A stretch of DNA of 64,000 bases from contig NZ_DATCTU010000091.1 of the NCBI RefSeq assembly GCF_036567765.1, positions 62,001 through 126,000 of the forward strand. The letters run 5' to 3'. Shown here piece after piece: positions 53,393-63,447 of the stretch. Numbering within the stretch: position 1 is the stretch's first letter; every line of letters begins with the position of its first letter. This stretch comes from Pseudobacteroides sp. GTDB taxonomy: Bacteria; Bacillota; Clostridia; Acetivibrionales; DSM-2933. The position numbers were made by a program, and so were the translations under genes. The notes under the pieces were generated by a model. The model did not search any database. It saw only the letters and a list, made by a program, of their open reading frames with translations, and was not told the DNA's origin.

Positions 53393-53902
53393 TTATTTCT
53401 TTTTTTGAGAAACAACAAGATTTGCAGTTGAAAGCATGCTGTTAGGAATAATTACCTTTGTACCGTCCTCTGTAAAGCCAACCGTATGCATAATTTGAAT
53501 TTCCTTAACTTCTGCAATAACCCCTTTAAACTCTAGCACTTCTCCAACTTTAAACGGTTTGAAAAATAGAATAAGAACTCCCGATGCAAGGTTTGCCAAA
53601 TTCCCCTGTAGTGCAAAACCTATTGCAAGGCCTGCTGCACCAAGAACAGCAATAAAGGAAGCAATTTGTATTCCCATTATTGAAATAATACTGATAAAAA
53701 GAACTATCTTTAACAGTATACCTATCACAGATTTCAAAAAACTGTTTAAGGTCACATCTTTAATGCTTTTTTTAAGTATTCTTTCCGTAGACTTTGTCAA
53801 AAGACCGATCAGCCAGAGTCCAATGATGAGTGTTGCTATTGCTGCAACCACTTTCCCGCCATAAATCATCATTATATTTTTGATAAAATCAAGTTTTGGC
53901 AT
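53393..53902 (-). CDS. Short MscS-type mechanosensitive channel, copy B
   Basis: A 169-aa paralogue: FIAVLGAAGLAIGFALQGNL pore helix, beta domain with FKVGEVLEFKGVIAEVKEIQ and KVIIPNSMLSTANLVV, then a KKK terminus. It too lacks the cytoplasmic cage domain. ATG at 53902 is preceded by taggaggtt. The two copies may form a mixed heptamer with an open cytoplasmic side. Confidence 0.85.
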   Translation of the reverse strand: MPKLDFIKNIMMIYGGKVVAAIATLIIGLWLIGLLTKSTERILKKSIKDVTLNSFLKSVIGILLKIVLFISIISIMGIQIASFIAVLGAAGLAIGFALQGNLANLASGVLILFFKPFKVGEVLEFKGVIAEVKEIQIMHTVGFTEDGTKVIIPNSMLSTANLVVSQKKK

Positions 53903-53960
53903 AATAAAAAATAACCTCCTAAAGAAAAATATAGTTTAGTATTTTCTGTTTATAAATTTG

Positions 53961-55115
53961 TCACCCATTCTTTTCATACCCAAGTTTATAAGCCTTTATT
54001 GAGATGATTTTTACATCTTCCACAGGCTTATTGTTATTTCCCACTTTTACAGTTGCTATCTTATCTACTACATCAAGCCCTTCATACACCTGGCCAAAAA
54101 CTGAGTGCTTACCGTCAAGCCACGGTGTACCGCCAACTTTTGAATATGAATCAATAAGCTTATCATCTATTCCTGTTAATTTTAAGTGTTCTTTCAACTC
54201 ATCATCTATGACAGGATTCTGCACTATGAAAAACTGGCTGCCGTTGGTATTAGGGCCTCTGTTTGCCATGGAAAGTGCACCTCGGATATTGTAAAGCTTA
54301 TTGCTAAACTCATCTTTAAAGGGCTCACCCCAGATACTCTCACCGCCCATACCTGTCCCTTGAGGGTCTCCGCCCTGGATCATAAAATCGTTTATAACCC
54401 TGTGAAAAATAAGGTTGTCGTAATAACCTTTATTTGCATGTGTAACAAAATTTTCTACAGTAAGGGGAGCATCTTCACTGAAAAGCTTTATCTTTATATC
54501 GCCGTAGTTGGTTTTCATTACAGCAACCATATCGCCTTTAATTGGTTTTGATAGCTGGTAACTAAACGGGGAAGAGGAAGCGTGAAACTTTGCAGTAAGT
54601 TCCTCAAGTTTTTTAGGTTCCAGATTCTTCTTTGAATTGCTGATAACAATGATACCCTTATCGTAAAATACCTGTTTACCAAGGGCATTTTCTGCCAAAG
54701 CCCTTAAGGGAACAAGCATTCTGTCATTTATTATTTGAGCAGGCTCGTCCAATGCAATTTTGTTATTGTCAATGAACATTATTTTGTTATTTGATGTGAA
54801 TTTCACACTGCTGCTGTTAAAATTAATTGTAGCTGTTTTGGACTTACTGTCAAAGCTTACCTTTGCGCCAAAATTCTCAGAAATAAACCTTAAGGGGATA
54901 AGTGTTCTCCCGTTTATAACAAGTGCTTTAACTTCCTTATTGAGTGAATCAATATATGTATCTGTGTTGTTTGCATATGCCATATTGCTGTTTGCAAATA
55001 ACACAACTGAGTCTTTTAGTTCGTTTTCCAATTCGGGTGTAAGTCCAAATACATTTAGGCTGCTCAGGGCAAGAAGCAGCATTATGATGATTCCGGTAAT
55101 CTTTTTTGCCAACAT
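53961..55115 (-). CDS. Exported cyclophilin with copper-amine-oxidase-like N-terminal domain
   Basis: A 384-aa protein: signal peptide [20 protein letters not shown], then a Cu_amine_oxidN1 stalk domain (about 60-165, with two [15 protein letters not shown] / [16 protein letters not shown] repeats), then a peptidyl-prolyl isomerase domain (about 190-384: [39 protein letters not shown]). It would help secreted proteins fold at the cell surface. The ATG at 55115 follows ggaggttaag; the longer in-frame reading lacks a ribosome site and would bury the signal peptide. Confidence 0.9.
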   Translation of the reverse strand: MLAKKITGIIIMLLLALSSLNVFGLTPELENELKDSVVLFANSNMAYANNTDTYIDSLNKEVKALVINGRTLIPLRFISENFGAKVSFDSKSKTATINFNSSSVKFTSNNKIMFIDNNKIALDEPAQIINDRMLVPLRALAENALGKQVFYDKGIIVISNSKKNLEPKKLEELTAKFHASSSPFSYQLSKPIKGDMVAVMKTNYGDIKIKLFSEDAPLTVENFVTHANKGYYDNLIFHRVINDFMIQGGDPQGTGMGGESIWGEPFKDEFSNKLYNIRGALSMANRGPNTNGSQFFIVQNPVIDDELKEHLKLTGIDDKLIDSYSKVGGTPWLDGKHSVFGQVYEGLDVVDKIATVKVGNNNKPVEDVKIISIKAYKLGYEKNG

Positions 55116-55372
55116 GATAAATCTTAACCTCCAAATTAAATATTTTGTGTTTAAAGTATAACACAAGGTGTGAGCAGGTGCAATTAATGAGGGTTTTGTT
55201 ATACTATCAAATTCCGAATTCCACCAGAAGTATACCTCTTTACATTTTCATGTATATTAATAATGACAGGAATATTCTGTATAGTGTATAATTAATAAAA
55301 TATCTTACTTAATAGTTATAAATAATACAAATGTGGTGAAAGCATACAGTTTGAGTTGAAGGGGGAAACAAA

Positions 55373-57352
55373 ATGAAAAGAATGTTATTAGTATTGACCT
55401 TAATGTTGGCAGTATTAATTCAGCTACCAAATAGTACTTGGGCTTTGGAAAATACCCAAGAAGCTGATGTAACCGAATTTAAATATAAAGCTGTTGATGC
55501 AGGGTACAAAAACTCAGTTGCACTAACTGAGAATGGCACAGTTCTGGCCTGGGGATATAATAATGACAGTAAAAGTAATATTCCTGTAGGAATAAAGGCT
55601 AAAGCTATATCTGCCGGGTTTTACCATACTGTAGTGCTATTGGAAGATGGTACTGTAAGGGTTTGGGGAGGTCCTAGCTTCTGCAATGTCCCTGTTGGAC
55701 TAAAGGGTGTTAAGGCAATCGACACAGGGATGGAATACACTTTGGCATTGAAAGAGGATGGTACTGTTGTAAGCTGGGGAAGTAATGCATATATAGCTGA
55801 TATAGGTGCATATAAGCTCCCAGAAGGATTAGCAGGAATTAAGGATATTGCTGCTGGAGATTATCACTCACTGGCATTAAAAGAAGACGGCACTATTTTA
55901 GCCTGGGGAAGTAACAATTATGGAGAATGCAATATACCTGATAATATTGGTGATGTCAAGTCAATAGCAACTGGAGACTGTTTTACAGCAATATTAAGTG
56001 AAACCGGTAAATTGACAGTTGTAGGAAGAATAAACAACAAAGCTAATAATATTAGTGACTATACAAGATTTAATTATATTACAGCTTTTAGAGGCAAGCT
56101 TGTGGCAATTACTAATGATGGCACCCTATGTGAATTTGGTGGTGGAGATACTGTGCTTGGATACAAGGAAAGGCAGATTTATTCAGAGTGCACTAACCCA
56201 ATTGCAATTGCAATAGGATATGATCATTGCCTGATTTTAGAGGAAGATGGCAAATTGGTGGCAGCAGGAGATAATTCACAAAATCAGTGTAACATTCCCG
56301 CTAATTATATTGCTGTAGCAGCAGGAAACCAGCATTGTATAGCCCTAACCAGCAGGAATAGCGTTATCGGCTATGGTGATCCTATGTGTTTTGGTGCATA
56401 TACCGATGGTATAATACCATATAACAAGAATATTAGAGCTATTTATGCAGCTTATTATTATTGTGCACTTATAGATACTAATGATAACCTTAAAATTGTA
56501 GGTATTCCCCATAATGATGTCCCAGGTTCTTTAAGTAATATTAAAGCAGTGGCTGCAACAGAATACTATATGGCAGTATTAAATAACGATGGTACAGTTA
56601 AGGTTTATGGTGAATTCGGTTATAAATATAAAGTGCCTGAAGGATTAAATAATGTCGCTGCTATCTCTGCTTCTGATTCTCATATAACCATTTTAAAAAA
56701 TGATGGCACTGTTATAGATTTGCTAGATAGGATTGACAAGAAAGAATTGATTCATGAAAATATGGGTAAAGTTAAATCTGTATCAGCAGGCCTCGGATAT
56801 ACCCTTGCATTAAAAGAAGATGGCACTGTTGTGGGGTGGGACATGTACAATACACCATTGAATTTGCCATCAAATTGGGAAAATGTTAAGTCTATTTCTA
56901 CTAATAAAGTCGGATTGCTAGCAATTGCTGTAAAGGAAGATGGAACATTAGTGGGATTAAACTCAGGTACATATAAAGATATTATTGATAGTACAGAGAA
57001 TGTTAAGGCTGTTAGCATCTATTCTAATAAAATTACATTCTTGAAGGAAGATGGCTCCATACTCACTTATGGACTTGATTATAATTTTGCTTACAGTTAT
57101 CCGGGCTTAGAAAATGATATATGGAAAATACCAAGTCAAATTTCTTTAATGAATGCGGCAAAGATAGGCATATGCGATTTAAATAGTGATGGCAATATTA
57201 ACATGATGGATATAATTAGGCTTGCTCTATCATTTGGAGCTGTCAACAGCGATGCTAATTATGACTTAAACTGTGACTTTGACAGGGACGGCACTATAAA
57301 TATGGCTGATGTCGTTTTTATCGCCAGGTACTTTGGAGAAAAAATTCAATAG
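55373..57352 (+). CDS. Secreted RCC1-repeat protein with C-terminal dockerin
   Basis: A 659-aa exported protein (signal MKRMLLVLTLMLAVLIQLPN). Residues 35-590 are RCC1-type repeats of about 40-50 residues with recurring AAGxxHxxALxEDGTVxAWG patterns, predicted to form a beta-propeller. It ends in a type I dockerin: CDLNSDGNINMMDIIRLALS and CDFDRDGTINMADVVFIARY, both with intact Ca-binding DxNxDG-type loops. A propeller on a cellulosome could act as a protein- or substrate-binding module; no catalytic site was seen. ATG follows gaaggggg. Confidence 0.85.
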   Translation: MKRMLLVLTLMLAVLIQLPNSTWALENTQEADVTEFKYKAVDAGYKNSVALTENGTVLAWGYNNDSKSNIPVGIKAKAISAGFYHTVVLLEDGTVRVWGGPSFCNVPVGLKGVKAIDTGMEYTLALKEDGTVVSWGSNAYIADIGAYKLPEGLAGIKDIAAGDYHSLALKEDGTILAWGSNNYGECNIPDNIGDVKSIATGDCFTAILSETGKLTVVGRINNKANNISDYTRFNYITAFRGKLVAITNDGTLCEFGGGDTVLGYKERQIYSECTNPIAIAIGYDHCLILEEDGKLVAAGDNSQNQCNIPANYIAVAAGNQHCIALTSRNSVIGYGDPMCFGAYTDGIIPYNKNIRAIYAAYYYCALIDTNDNLKIVGIPHNDVPGSLSNIKAVAATEYYMAVLNNDGTVKVYGEFGYKYKVPEGLNNVAAISASDSHITILKNDGTVIDLLDRIDKKELIHENMGKVKSVSAGLGYTLALKEDGTVVGWDMYNTPLNLPSNWENVKSISTNKVGLLAIAVKEDGTLVGLNSGTYKDIIDSTENVKAVSIYSNKITFLKEDGSILTYGLDYNFAYSYPGLENDIWKIPSQISLMNAAKIGICDLNSDGNINMMDIIRLALSFGAVNSDANYDLNCDFDRDGTINMADVVFIARYFGEKIQ

Positions 57353-57449
57353 ATTGTATCAGCTGAATAAAATTCTGGGTTGAAACATTATAAATATTAG
57401 GTATAACAGCGTTCCCAATATTTTTTATATTATCACTTAAAGAGTATTC

Positions 57450-57752
57450 CCTACAGGGAATACTCTTGCAAAAATTTCGAATGCAATTACAGACACATCG
57501 GTTACAATGGCATTCAAAGCCCATCTGAGGAATCAAAAACCGGTTGTTATTGCTATTTCAACCAATGACGGATTGGGAGCTAATGCTCAAAATCTTGGAA
57601 AAATACTGAATACAAAAAATATTTTTGTTGTTCCATTTGGGCAGGATAGCCCAACAGATAAACCTAACTCCTTAATATCAAAAAACGATCTTATAATACC
57701 TACAATTATAGAAGCACTTAAGGGAAAACAGATTCAGCCTGTGCTCGTATAA
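57450..57752 (+). pseudogene. dpaB: C-terminal fragment of dipicolinate synthase subunit B
   Basis: A frame from about 57450 to TAA 57752 reads PTGNTLAKISNAITDTSVTM, then KAHLRNQKPVVIAISTNDGLG, NTKNIFVVPFGQD and KGKQIQPVLV, which is the second half of SpoVFB/DpaB (flavoprotein-like, used to make spore dipicolinate). The first half and a partner dpaA are absent, and there is no ribosome site before the internal ATG at 57507. The break lies within a near-perfect palindrome, AGAGTATTCCC-ta-CAGGGAATACTCT (57441-57466), possibly linked to how the rest was lost. 57353-57440 shows nothing else. Confidence 0.75.
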
Positions 57753-57795
57753 AAGTGCTTTAAAAACTTCTTTTAAAGTTTGTTATATTAATAAG

Positions 57796-57823
57796 ATAAG
57801 GCTGCCTGCCCGGGCAGCCTTAT
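57796..57823. terminator. Bidirectional hairpin between dpaB remnant and ppnP
   Basis: ATAAGGCTGCC (57796-57806) pairs exactly with GGCAGCCTTAT (57813-57823). Very stable; read leftwards it is followed by CTTATTAATATAAC, so probably ends the minus-strand ppnP transcript. Confidence 0.7.
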
Positions 57824-57830
57824 GGCAATT

Positions 57831-58148
57831 CTATTCGTTTATGTATGAGCAGCAGTAATCGGCAAGTTCCTTAACCTTAAGTTTGAATTTTGAGTTTGCA
57901 GGAACCTCAAAGGATTGACCTTCATTCACTGTAATCCATTCACTGCTTCCGGGAAGCAAGACATCCATGGATCCACCTAAAATCTCCATAATTTCTTTTG
58001 CTGCAGTACCGAACTCATAATCTCCAGGCAGCATAATTCCTAAAGTTTTCTTCTCACCATCTTCAAATATAACAGTTCTGCTTGTAACTTTCCCACCAAA
58101 ATAAACGTTTGCCTTTTTAACCACACTGATATTATCAAATCTTTCCAT
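57831..58148 (-). CDS. ppnP: Pyrimidine/purine nucleoside phosphorylase PpnP
   Basis: A 105-aa cupin of the PpnP (former DUF1255) family, which cleaves various nucleosides with phosphate. Landmarks: [38 protein letters not shown] and [16 protein letters not shown] at 58148 follows aggaggttttt, the best ribosome site; an in-frame upstream start adds only four residues. Confidence 0.9.
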   Translation of the reverse strand: MERFDNISVVKKANVYFGGKVTSRTVIFEDGEKKTLGIMLPGDYEFGTAAKEIMEILGGSMDVLLPGSSEWITVNEGQSFEVPANSKFKLKVKELADYCCSYINE

Positions 58149-58262
58149 AAAAACCTCCACTAAATAATTTTGCAGAATTATACGATATATTTTTGTTCTC
58201 TTTTTTGCATTATACCATACATAATGAATTTTTACAGGATAAATTCCAGGCTGTTGAACAGG

Positions 58263-58290
58263 ATCACGGAGTGATTTTGCAACCTAGGCA
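58263..58290 (-). repeat. Partial copy of the dispersed repeat (hairpin B only)
   Basis: ATCACGGAGTGATTTTGCAA followed by CCTAGGCAT, matching on the minus strand the TTGCAAAATCAC-nnn-GTGAT hairpin of the copy at 3631. The rest of the 58149-58417 gap is AT-rich with no other feature. Confidence 0.55.
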
Positions 58291-58417
58291 TCAAAAAACA
58301 TTTTTTTAATATTGATATTTTATCAGTGAGAATGTAAGATTAAGAATGAGAAAAAGCTTGAAAATTGAAAAATGAATTAAATCTAATAAATAAATTCCCG
58401 ATTGAGGGGGTGCAAGC

Positions 58418-59047
58418 TTGAGCGAAAATGAAAAATATCTCCTTGGATTATCTAAAAAGGGAGATATTGAAGCTTTTGAAATGCTAATGGAAAAGTATCA
58501 AAAAAAGGTATTTAATATTGCACTTAGGCTTTTGGGTAACTATGATGATGCCAGTGAAGTTACCCAAGAAGTTTTTATCAGAATTTACAAATCAATTGGC
58601 AGCTTTAAAGGTGAATCCCAGATCTCCACCTGGATTTACAGGATAGCAACCAATGTGTGTCTTGATGAGCTCAGAAAACGCAAAAGAAAATGGGTTATGT
58701 CCCTTGATGAAGAGTATCACAAGGAAAATGGCGATTATATAATACAGGTAGAGGATGATAAACCTACGCCTGATGTCGTTATGGAGCAGAAGACAATAAA
58801 AAGTGCAGTTAAAAATGCCATAGACAAGTTGTCTGAGAAGTATAAGCTGATAATTATTTTAAGGGATATTCAGGGATTTAGCTATGAAGAAATCTCTGAA
58901 ATTGTTAAAACTCCTGTGGGAACGGTAAAATCCAGGATAAACAGGGCGAGATTACAGCTTAAAGAATTACTTCTTAAAGAAAAGGAACTTTTTTCGGATA
59001 ATTTCGTCAAAGATATTGAAAGGAGGGCTGGAGATGAAAAAATGTGA
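58418..59047 (+). CDS. ECF RNA polymerase sigma factor (SigW-like)
   Basis: A 209-aa group IV sigma factor. Region 2 (about 20-90) has NIALRLLGNYDDASEVTQEV and FIRIYKSIGSFKGESQISTW, region 4 (about 130-185) has LSEKYKLIIILRDIQGFSYE and VGTVKSRINRARLQLKELL. TTG start after gagggggtg. The end overlaps the anti-sigma gene by 14 nt, the standard pairing in which the membrane partner holds the sigma factor inactive. Its regulon is unknown. Confidence 0.93.
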   Translation: MSENEKYLLGLSKKGDIEAFEMLMEKYQKKVFNIALRLLGNYDDASEVTQEVFIRIYKSIGSFKGESQISTWIYRIATNVCLDELRKRKRKWVMSLDEEYHKENGDYIIQVEDDKPTPDVVMEQKTIKSAVKNAIDKLSEKYKLIIILRDIQGFSYEEISEIVKTPVGTVKSRINRARLQLKELLLKEKELFSDNFVKDIERRAGDEKM

Positions 59048-60302
59048 AGATATCAGAGAACTTATATCGTTATATATTGATGGCGAATTAAAAGGCGATC
59101 TGCTTTCTGAGTTTGAGGAACACATTAGGTCCTGTGAAACTTGCAGGAATGAGCTGGAAGACGTGAATAGCGTCATAGCCATGCTAAATGACACTCCAGA
59201 GGAAGACCTGCCTTCAAATTTCAAGGACGAACTTCATGAAAAGCTGCTAAGGGAACAAACCAAAAAGGAAAGTTTTGTGTCGGTGGTTTTATCAAGATAT
59301 TCCCATGTTTTTGCTTCGGCGGCAGGGCTACTGATTATATTTTCAATATGGGTGGTTTATAAGAATAGTTTTGTATCAACCAATGATACTGTACCAAATG
59401 TTTCTTCGATACAATCGTATGACAGTAATGGGAATGAGGCTAAAGAAAATGGCGAAATAGAAAAATTCAATCTCGCTGATGGTGACAAAAGAGTTTACTC
59501 AAGGTTTAGTAAAGAGTTAACACAAGATAATACAAAGGAAAATTCAACAGGAGGGACGCAGGATCAAAAGATAATTGCAGGCATGGCTGATGCACCTGTA
59601 ATTACATTTAGTGAAAAATCGTCAAACCCAAAATACGATCCTGCAGACAAACAGACAGCCAGTGTTGGAAACGGTGAATTGGCATTTGGGAAAAAATATG
59701 GCGATATCGCTACACCCAAAGCCAGAGCATCTTCTGAGCCTAAATCTGACGTTATAGCAGTGTTATTTGATGACAGCAGATCAAGTGCAGCTGATTTTAC
59801 AATAAGTGCATCCGATCCTGAGGCCAAAAGTGAGACTCTGAAAAAAATAGCAGCGTCTTTAGGCGGGGAGGAACATGTATTAGTTAATGCATCAACCAGC
59901 ATGAATACTGATGATTTGAAAGCCATATCTTCCAAAGCTTCAGAAGCATCTTCAGATGTTTTTACAGCTGAGTCCAATAACACCGTGGCAGTACTTAACT
60001 TCAGAATTCCGGGAAATAACTATAGTACATTTTTGCAAAAGCTAAATGAGACATTTGGAGCTTCAAATGTAAAATCAAATGGTGTTATAAATACCGATAA
60101 TACCAAGAGGAAAGCTGAGATAGAAAAAGAGATCGCAGAAATCGACAAACAAATTCAAAGTAATGCAAATACCACTTTTTGGAATAATTCAGCCGAGCAC
60201 AATACACTGGTTGAAAATAAGAACGGTCTTAATAGAGAACTTGAAGAGATAAATAAGAACTCCCAATATGTGACGGTTACAATAAGATTACAAAAAAGAT
60301 AA
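59034..60302 (+). CDS. Zinc-finger anti-sigma factor with DUF4349-like extracellular domain
   Basis: A 422-aa membrane protein. The N-terminal ZAS motif HIRSCETC (His and two Cys) binds the sigma factor; one transmembrane helix (FASAAGLLIIFSIWVVYKN, about 88-106) follows; the extracellular part ends in a DUF4349-type domain (about 250-420) with a coiled coil (KRKAEIEKEIAEIDKQIQS). ATG at 59034 follows aggaggg at 7 nt and overlaps the sigma gene. The outer domain is likely the sensor of envelope stress. Confidence 0.88.
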   Translation: MKKCEDIRELISLYIDGELKGDLLSEFEEHIRSCETCRNELEDVNSVIAMLNDTPEEDLPSNFKDELHEKLLREQTKKESFVSVVLSRYSHVFASAAGLLIIFSIWVVYKNSFVSTNDTVPNVSSIQSYDSNGNEAKENGEIEKFNLADGDKRVYSRFSKELTQDNTKENSTGGTQDQKIIAGMADAPVITFSEKSSNPKYDPADKQTASVGNGELAFGKKYGDIATPKARASSEPKSDVIAVLFDDSRSSAADFTISASDPEAKSETLKKIAASLGGEEHVLVNASTSMNTDDLKAISSKASEASSDVFTAESNNTVAVLNFRIPGNNYSTFLQKLNETFGASNVKSNGVINTDNTKRKAEIEKEIAEIDKQIQSNANTTFWNNSAEHNTLVENKNGLNRELEEINKNSQYVTVTIRLQKR

Positions 60303-60333
60303 TGTAATATTTTTTGATTTTTTGAAAATAATT

Positions 60334-60366
60334 AATTACAGCTGTTTACCGCTGTAATTTTTTTGT
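60334..60366 (+). terminator. Terminator of the sigma/anti-sigma unit
   Basis: AATTACAGC (60334-60342) pairs exactly with GCTGTAATT (60351-60359), followed by TTTTTTG. Confidence 0.85.
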
Positions 60367-60457
60367 GTAAAATATTATATGGCTATTTAGTAGATTTATC
60401 ACTTTAAATATAGATAAATATTTGGTTCCTTAATAGCTTGCGGAGGAGATTTAATTA

Positions 60458-60637
60458 ATGGAAATAAGTGCAGTGGTTGATAGAATTGAGAATGGAAACG
60501 CAGTTTTATTATCTGAGGATATGGGGATTGAAATAAGCATACCTGAAGAAAACATAATCAATACATACTGTATGGGAGATAGGTTGACTCTCACGATAAA
60601 TGGAGATTTTCACGTAATAAATATTAACGGAGAATAA
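60458..60637 (+). CDS. DUF3006-like small protein before polA
   Basis: A 59-aa protein (MEISAVVDRIENGNAVLLSE then DMGIEISIPEENI) with the DUF3006 pattern: a small beta barrel starting with a 'VDRIExGxAVLL' strand. A cggaggag site precedes the ATG at 60458. It ends 1 nt before the polA ATG, so the two are coupled. Function unknown. Confidence 0.75.
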   Translation: MEISAVVDRIENGNAVLLSEDMGIEISIPEENIINTYCMGDRLTLTINGDFHVININGE

Positions 60638-60638
60638 T

Positions 60639-63341
60639 ATGACAAACAAAAAATTGATGTTGATTGATGGTAACAGCATATTGAACAGGGCATTTTATGG
60701 GCTTCAAGGAAAGGAAATCCTTGCTACCAGTGACGGCTTATACACAAATGCTGTGTTTGGGTTTATAAATATAATGAACAAATACCTGGACGAGGAGAAC
60801 CCAGGTTATTTATGTGTTGCATTCGATCTGAAGGGGCCTACGTTCAGGCACAAGGAGTTTGACGGTTACAAGGCAAACCGAAAGGGAATGCCGCAGGAAT
60901 TAGCAGTTCAGATGCCTGTTATAAAAGAGGTTCTTGATGCAATGAATATTAAAAGGCTTGAGTATGAGGGATTTGAAGCAGACGATATACTCGGGACTGT
61001 TTCCCTATGTGCTGAGAAGGAAGGTTTTGAGGTTGTAATACTGACAGGAGACAGAGATTCATTGCAATTGGCTACAGACAGGACCAGGATCAAGCTGCCT
61101 GTTACCAAAGGCTGGAAGACAGAAACTGAGGAATATGACTACGGCAAGGTGATAGAGAGGTATGGGGTAACGCCTGAGCTGTTTATAGATGTTAAAGGGC
61201 TTATGGGTGACACCTCCGACAACATTCCGGGTGTTCCCGGAATTGGTGAAAAAACAGCTGTAGAGCTTGTCAAAAACCTGGGGACAATTGAAAATATATA
61301 CGAAAACCTTGATAAAGTTGAAAAAAAGAGTGTGAAACAAAAGTTAGAAGCTAACAAGGAGCTGGCTTTCTTAAGCAAGAGGCTTGCTACTATTGATAGA
61401 AACGCACCTGAGAGGTGTGGGCTTGATAATTTACAAAGTCTGCAAAGAAAAGATGTTGACAGGGAAAAGCTGTTTGCTCTTTTTAAAAGGCTTGAGTTTA
61501 AGAGCTTCATAGAAAAATATAACCTTAAAGAAGAAAAGGCAAAATCTCCTGTAAATCTTATGAGTGTTGAAACTATAAGTGATACAGGGCGTTTGGATAT
61601 GATAAAAAACCAAATATTGAGTGAAAAAAAGTGTTCTATTTATTATATTATTGAAAAAGTTGATGATTTCAATTCAAATTTAAAAGGTGCAGGAATATCA
61701 TGGGGGAAGGATAAGAGTGTATATTTACAAATTACAGGAGAATTTACAGAGGACGTATTTATTGATAGGTTTAAGGAAGTTTTTGAGTCAGATGAGGTAA
61801 AAAAATATGGTCACGACCTTAAAAACCTTATTGTTTATCTAAAAAATAAGGGTGTTTCTTTAAATGGTCTTTCCTTTGATACCATGATAGGTGCATACAT
61901 ACTTAACCCTTCAAGGGATACTTATACTGTCACCGAGCTTGCAGAGGATTATATGGGCTCGGATGTGCCTTCCATTGAAGAAATGCTTGGAAAGGGCAAA
62001 AAGCGACTGCAGATAAACGATTTGCCTCTAGATGAACTTGCTTCTGTTATAGGATTATACTCGGAGCTCATATTCAGTCTGTATGAACTGATACACAAAA
62101 AGCTTGATGAAAATGATCAGCTAAAGTTATATTATGAAATAGAGCTGCCCCTTGTAGAAGTCCTTGCAAATATGGAGCACTTGGGTATTAAGGTCAATAT
62201 AGAGACGCTAAAGAGCTTTTCCGTTGAGATGGAAGATAGAATTAGCCAGCTAATTAAGGACATTTATGAGTTTGCGGGAGAAGAGTTCAATATAAATTCC
62301 ACAAAACAGTTGGGGGTTATATTATTTGACAGATTAAAGCTGCCTGTTATTAAGAAAACCAAGACAGGCTATTCTACTGATGTTGAGGTTTTAGAGCAGT
62401 TGGAACCAATGCATGAAATAGTGGCAAAGCTGCTGGAGTATAGGCATCTTGTAAAACTTAAGTCTACTTATGTAGAAGGTCTTTTGAAGGTTATGAATCC
62501 AAGAACAGGAAGGATCCACTCCAGCTTTAATCAGACTGTGACGGTTACAGGTAGGATAAGCAGCACCGAACCAAACCTCCAGAACATTCCGGTCAAGCTG
62601 GAAATGGGAAGAAAGATAAGGAAGGTCTTTGTACCTGAAGATGAGAACTATCTTCTCTCAGACGGAGACTACTCACAAATTGAGCTGAGGGTTTTGGCAC
62701 ATATTACAGGTGACGAAAATATGATAGCTGCTTTTATAAGTAACGAGGACATTCATACATCAACGGCTTCAAAGGTATTCAATGTACCGAAGGATCAGGT
62801 AACACCCTTCATGAGATCAAGTGCAAAGGCTGTTAATTTCGGGATTGTCTATGGCATTGGAGACTTCAGCTTATCCAAGGATTTGGGTATAACCAGAAAA
62901 GAAGCCAGGAAGTATATTGATGAGTATCTCGGTGAATATCTCAAAGTCAAGCAGTATATGCATGATATTGTGGTACAGGGAAAGGAAATGGGCTTTGTAT
63001 CTACAATTTACAATAGAAGAAGATATCTTCCCGAGCTTAAATCTTCTAATTTTAACATTAGATCTTTTGGTGAAAGGATAGCTATGAACACACCCATACA
63101 GGGAAGTGCTGCAGATATTATTAAGATTGCAATGGTGAAGGTTTATAAGGCACTTAAGGATAGAAACTTAAGATCAAGGCTGATATTGCAGGTTCATGAC
63201 GAACTTATTATTGAAACTCACAGGGATGAACTAAATGAAGTGGAGGAGCTTTTAAAAAGCTGCATGGAAACTGTTGCAACCATGTTAGTACCGCTTATAG
63301 TGGAAGTAAGATCAGGTGTAAGCTGGTATGATGTTAAATGA
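60639..63341 (+). CDS. polA: DNA polymerase I
   Basis: A 900-aa family A polymerase for Okazaki fragment processing and repair. 5'-nuclease domain (1-290: LMLIDGNSILNRAFYGL, LTGDRDSLQLA, GDTSDNIPGVPGIGEKTA), a 3'-5' exonuclease-like domain (about 300-480) lacking the DxE and YxxxD catalytic residues and so presumably without proofreading, and the polymerase domain (about 490-900) with motif A DYSQIELR (near 676-683), RSSAKAVNFGIVYG and motif C QVHDE (near 850). ATG follows acggagaat. Followed by a terminator and coaE, the usual Firmicute order polA-coaE. Confidence 0.97.
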   Translation: MTNKKLMLIDGNSILNRAFYGLQGKEILATSDGLYTNAVFGFINIMNKYLDEENPGYLCVAFDLKGPTFRHKEFDGYKANRKGMPQELAVQMPVIKEVLDAMNIKRLEYEGFEADDILGTVSLCAEKEGFEVVILTGDRDSLQLATDRTRIKLPVTKGWKTETEEYDYGKVIERYGVTPELFIDVKGLMGDTSDNIPGVPGIGEKTAVELVKNLGTIENIYENLDKVEKKSVKQKLEANKELAFLSKRLATIDRNAPERCGLDNLQSLQRKDVDREKLFALFKRLEFKSFIEKYNLKEEKAKSPVNLMSVETISDTGRLDMIKNQILSEKKCSIYYIIEKVDDFNSNLKGAGISWGKDKSVYLQITGEFTEDVFIDRFKEVFESDEVKKYGHDLKNLIVYLKNKGVSLNGLSFDTMIGAYILNPSRDTYTVTELAEDYMGSDVPSIEEMLGKGKKRLQINDLPLDELASVIGLYSELIFSLYELIHKKLDENDQLKLYYEIELPLVEVLANMEHLGIKVNIETLKSFSVEMEDRISQLIKDIYEFAGEEFNINSTKQLGVILFDRLKLPVIKKTKTGYSTDVEVLEQLEPMHEIVAKLLEYRHLVKLKSTYVEGLLKVMNPRTGRIHSSFNQTVTVTGRISSTEPNLQNIPVKLEMGRKIRKVFVPEDENYLLSDGDYSQIELRVLAHITGDENMIAAFISNEDIHTSTASKVFNVPKDQVTPFMRSSAKAVNFGIVYGIGDFSLSKDLGITRKEARKYIDEYLGEYLKVKQYMHDIVVQGKEMGFVSTIYNRRRYLPELKSSNFNIRSFGERIAMNTPIQGSAADIIKIAMVKVYKALKDRNLRSRLILQVHDELIIETHRDELNEVEELLKSCMETVATMLVPLIVEVRSGVSWYDVK

Positions 63342-63408
63342 TGGGTGTATTATTTTAATATCTGGGAAATTATAAATATTATAATAGATTTTTTAGGTTA
63401 CAAAACCG

Positions 63409-63438
63409 GCGGATGTTTGTTATACTGTGAACATCCGC
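63409..63438 (+). terminator. Hairpin after polA
   Basis: GCGGATGTT (63409-63417) pairs exactly with AACATCCGC (63430-63438), followed by TTAATTT. A modest terminator; some readthrough into coaE is possible. Confidence 0.65.
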
Positions 63439-63447
63439 TTAATTTAA

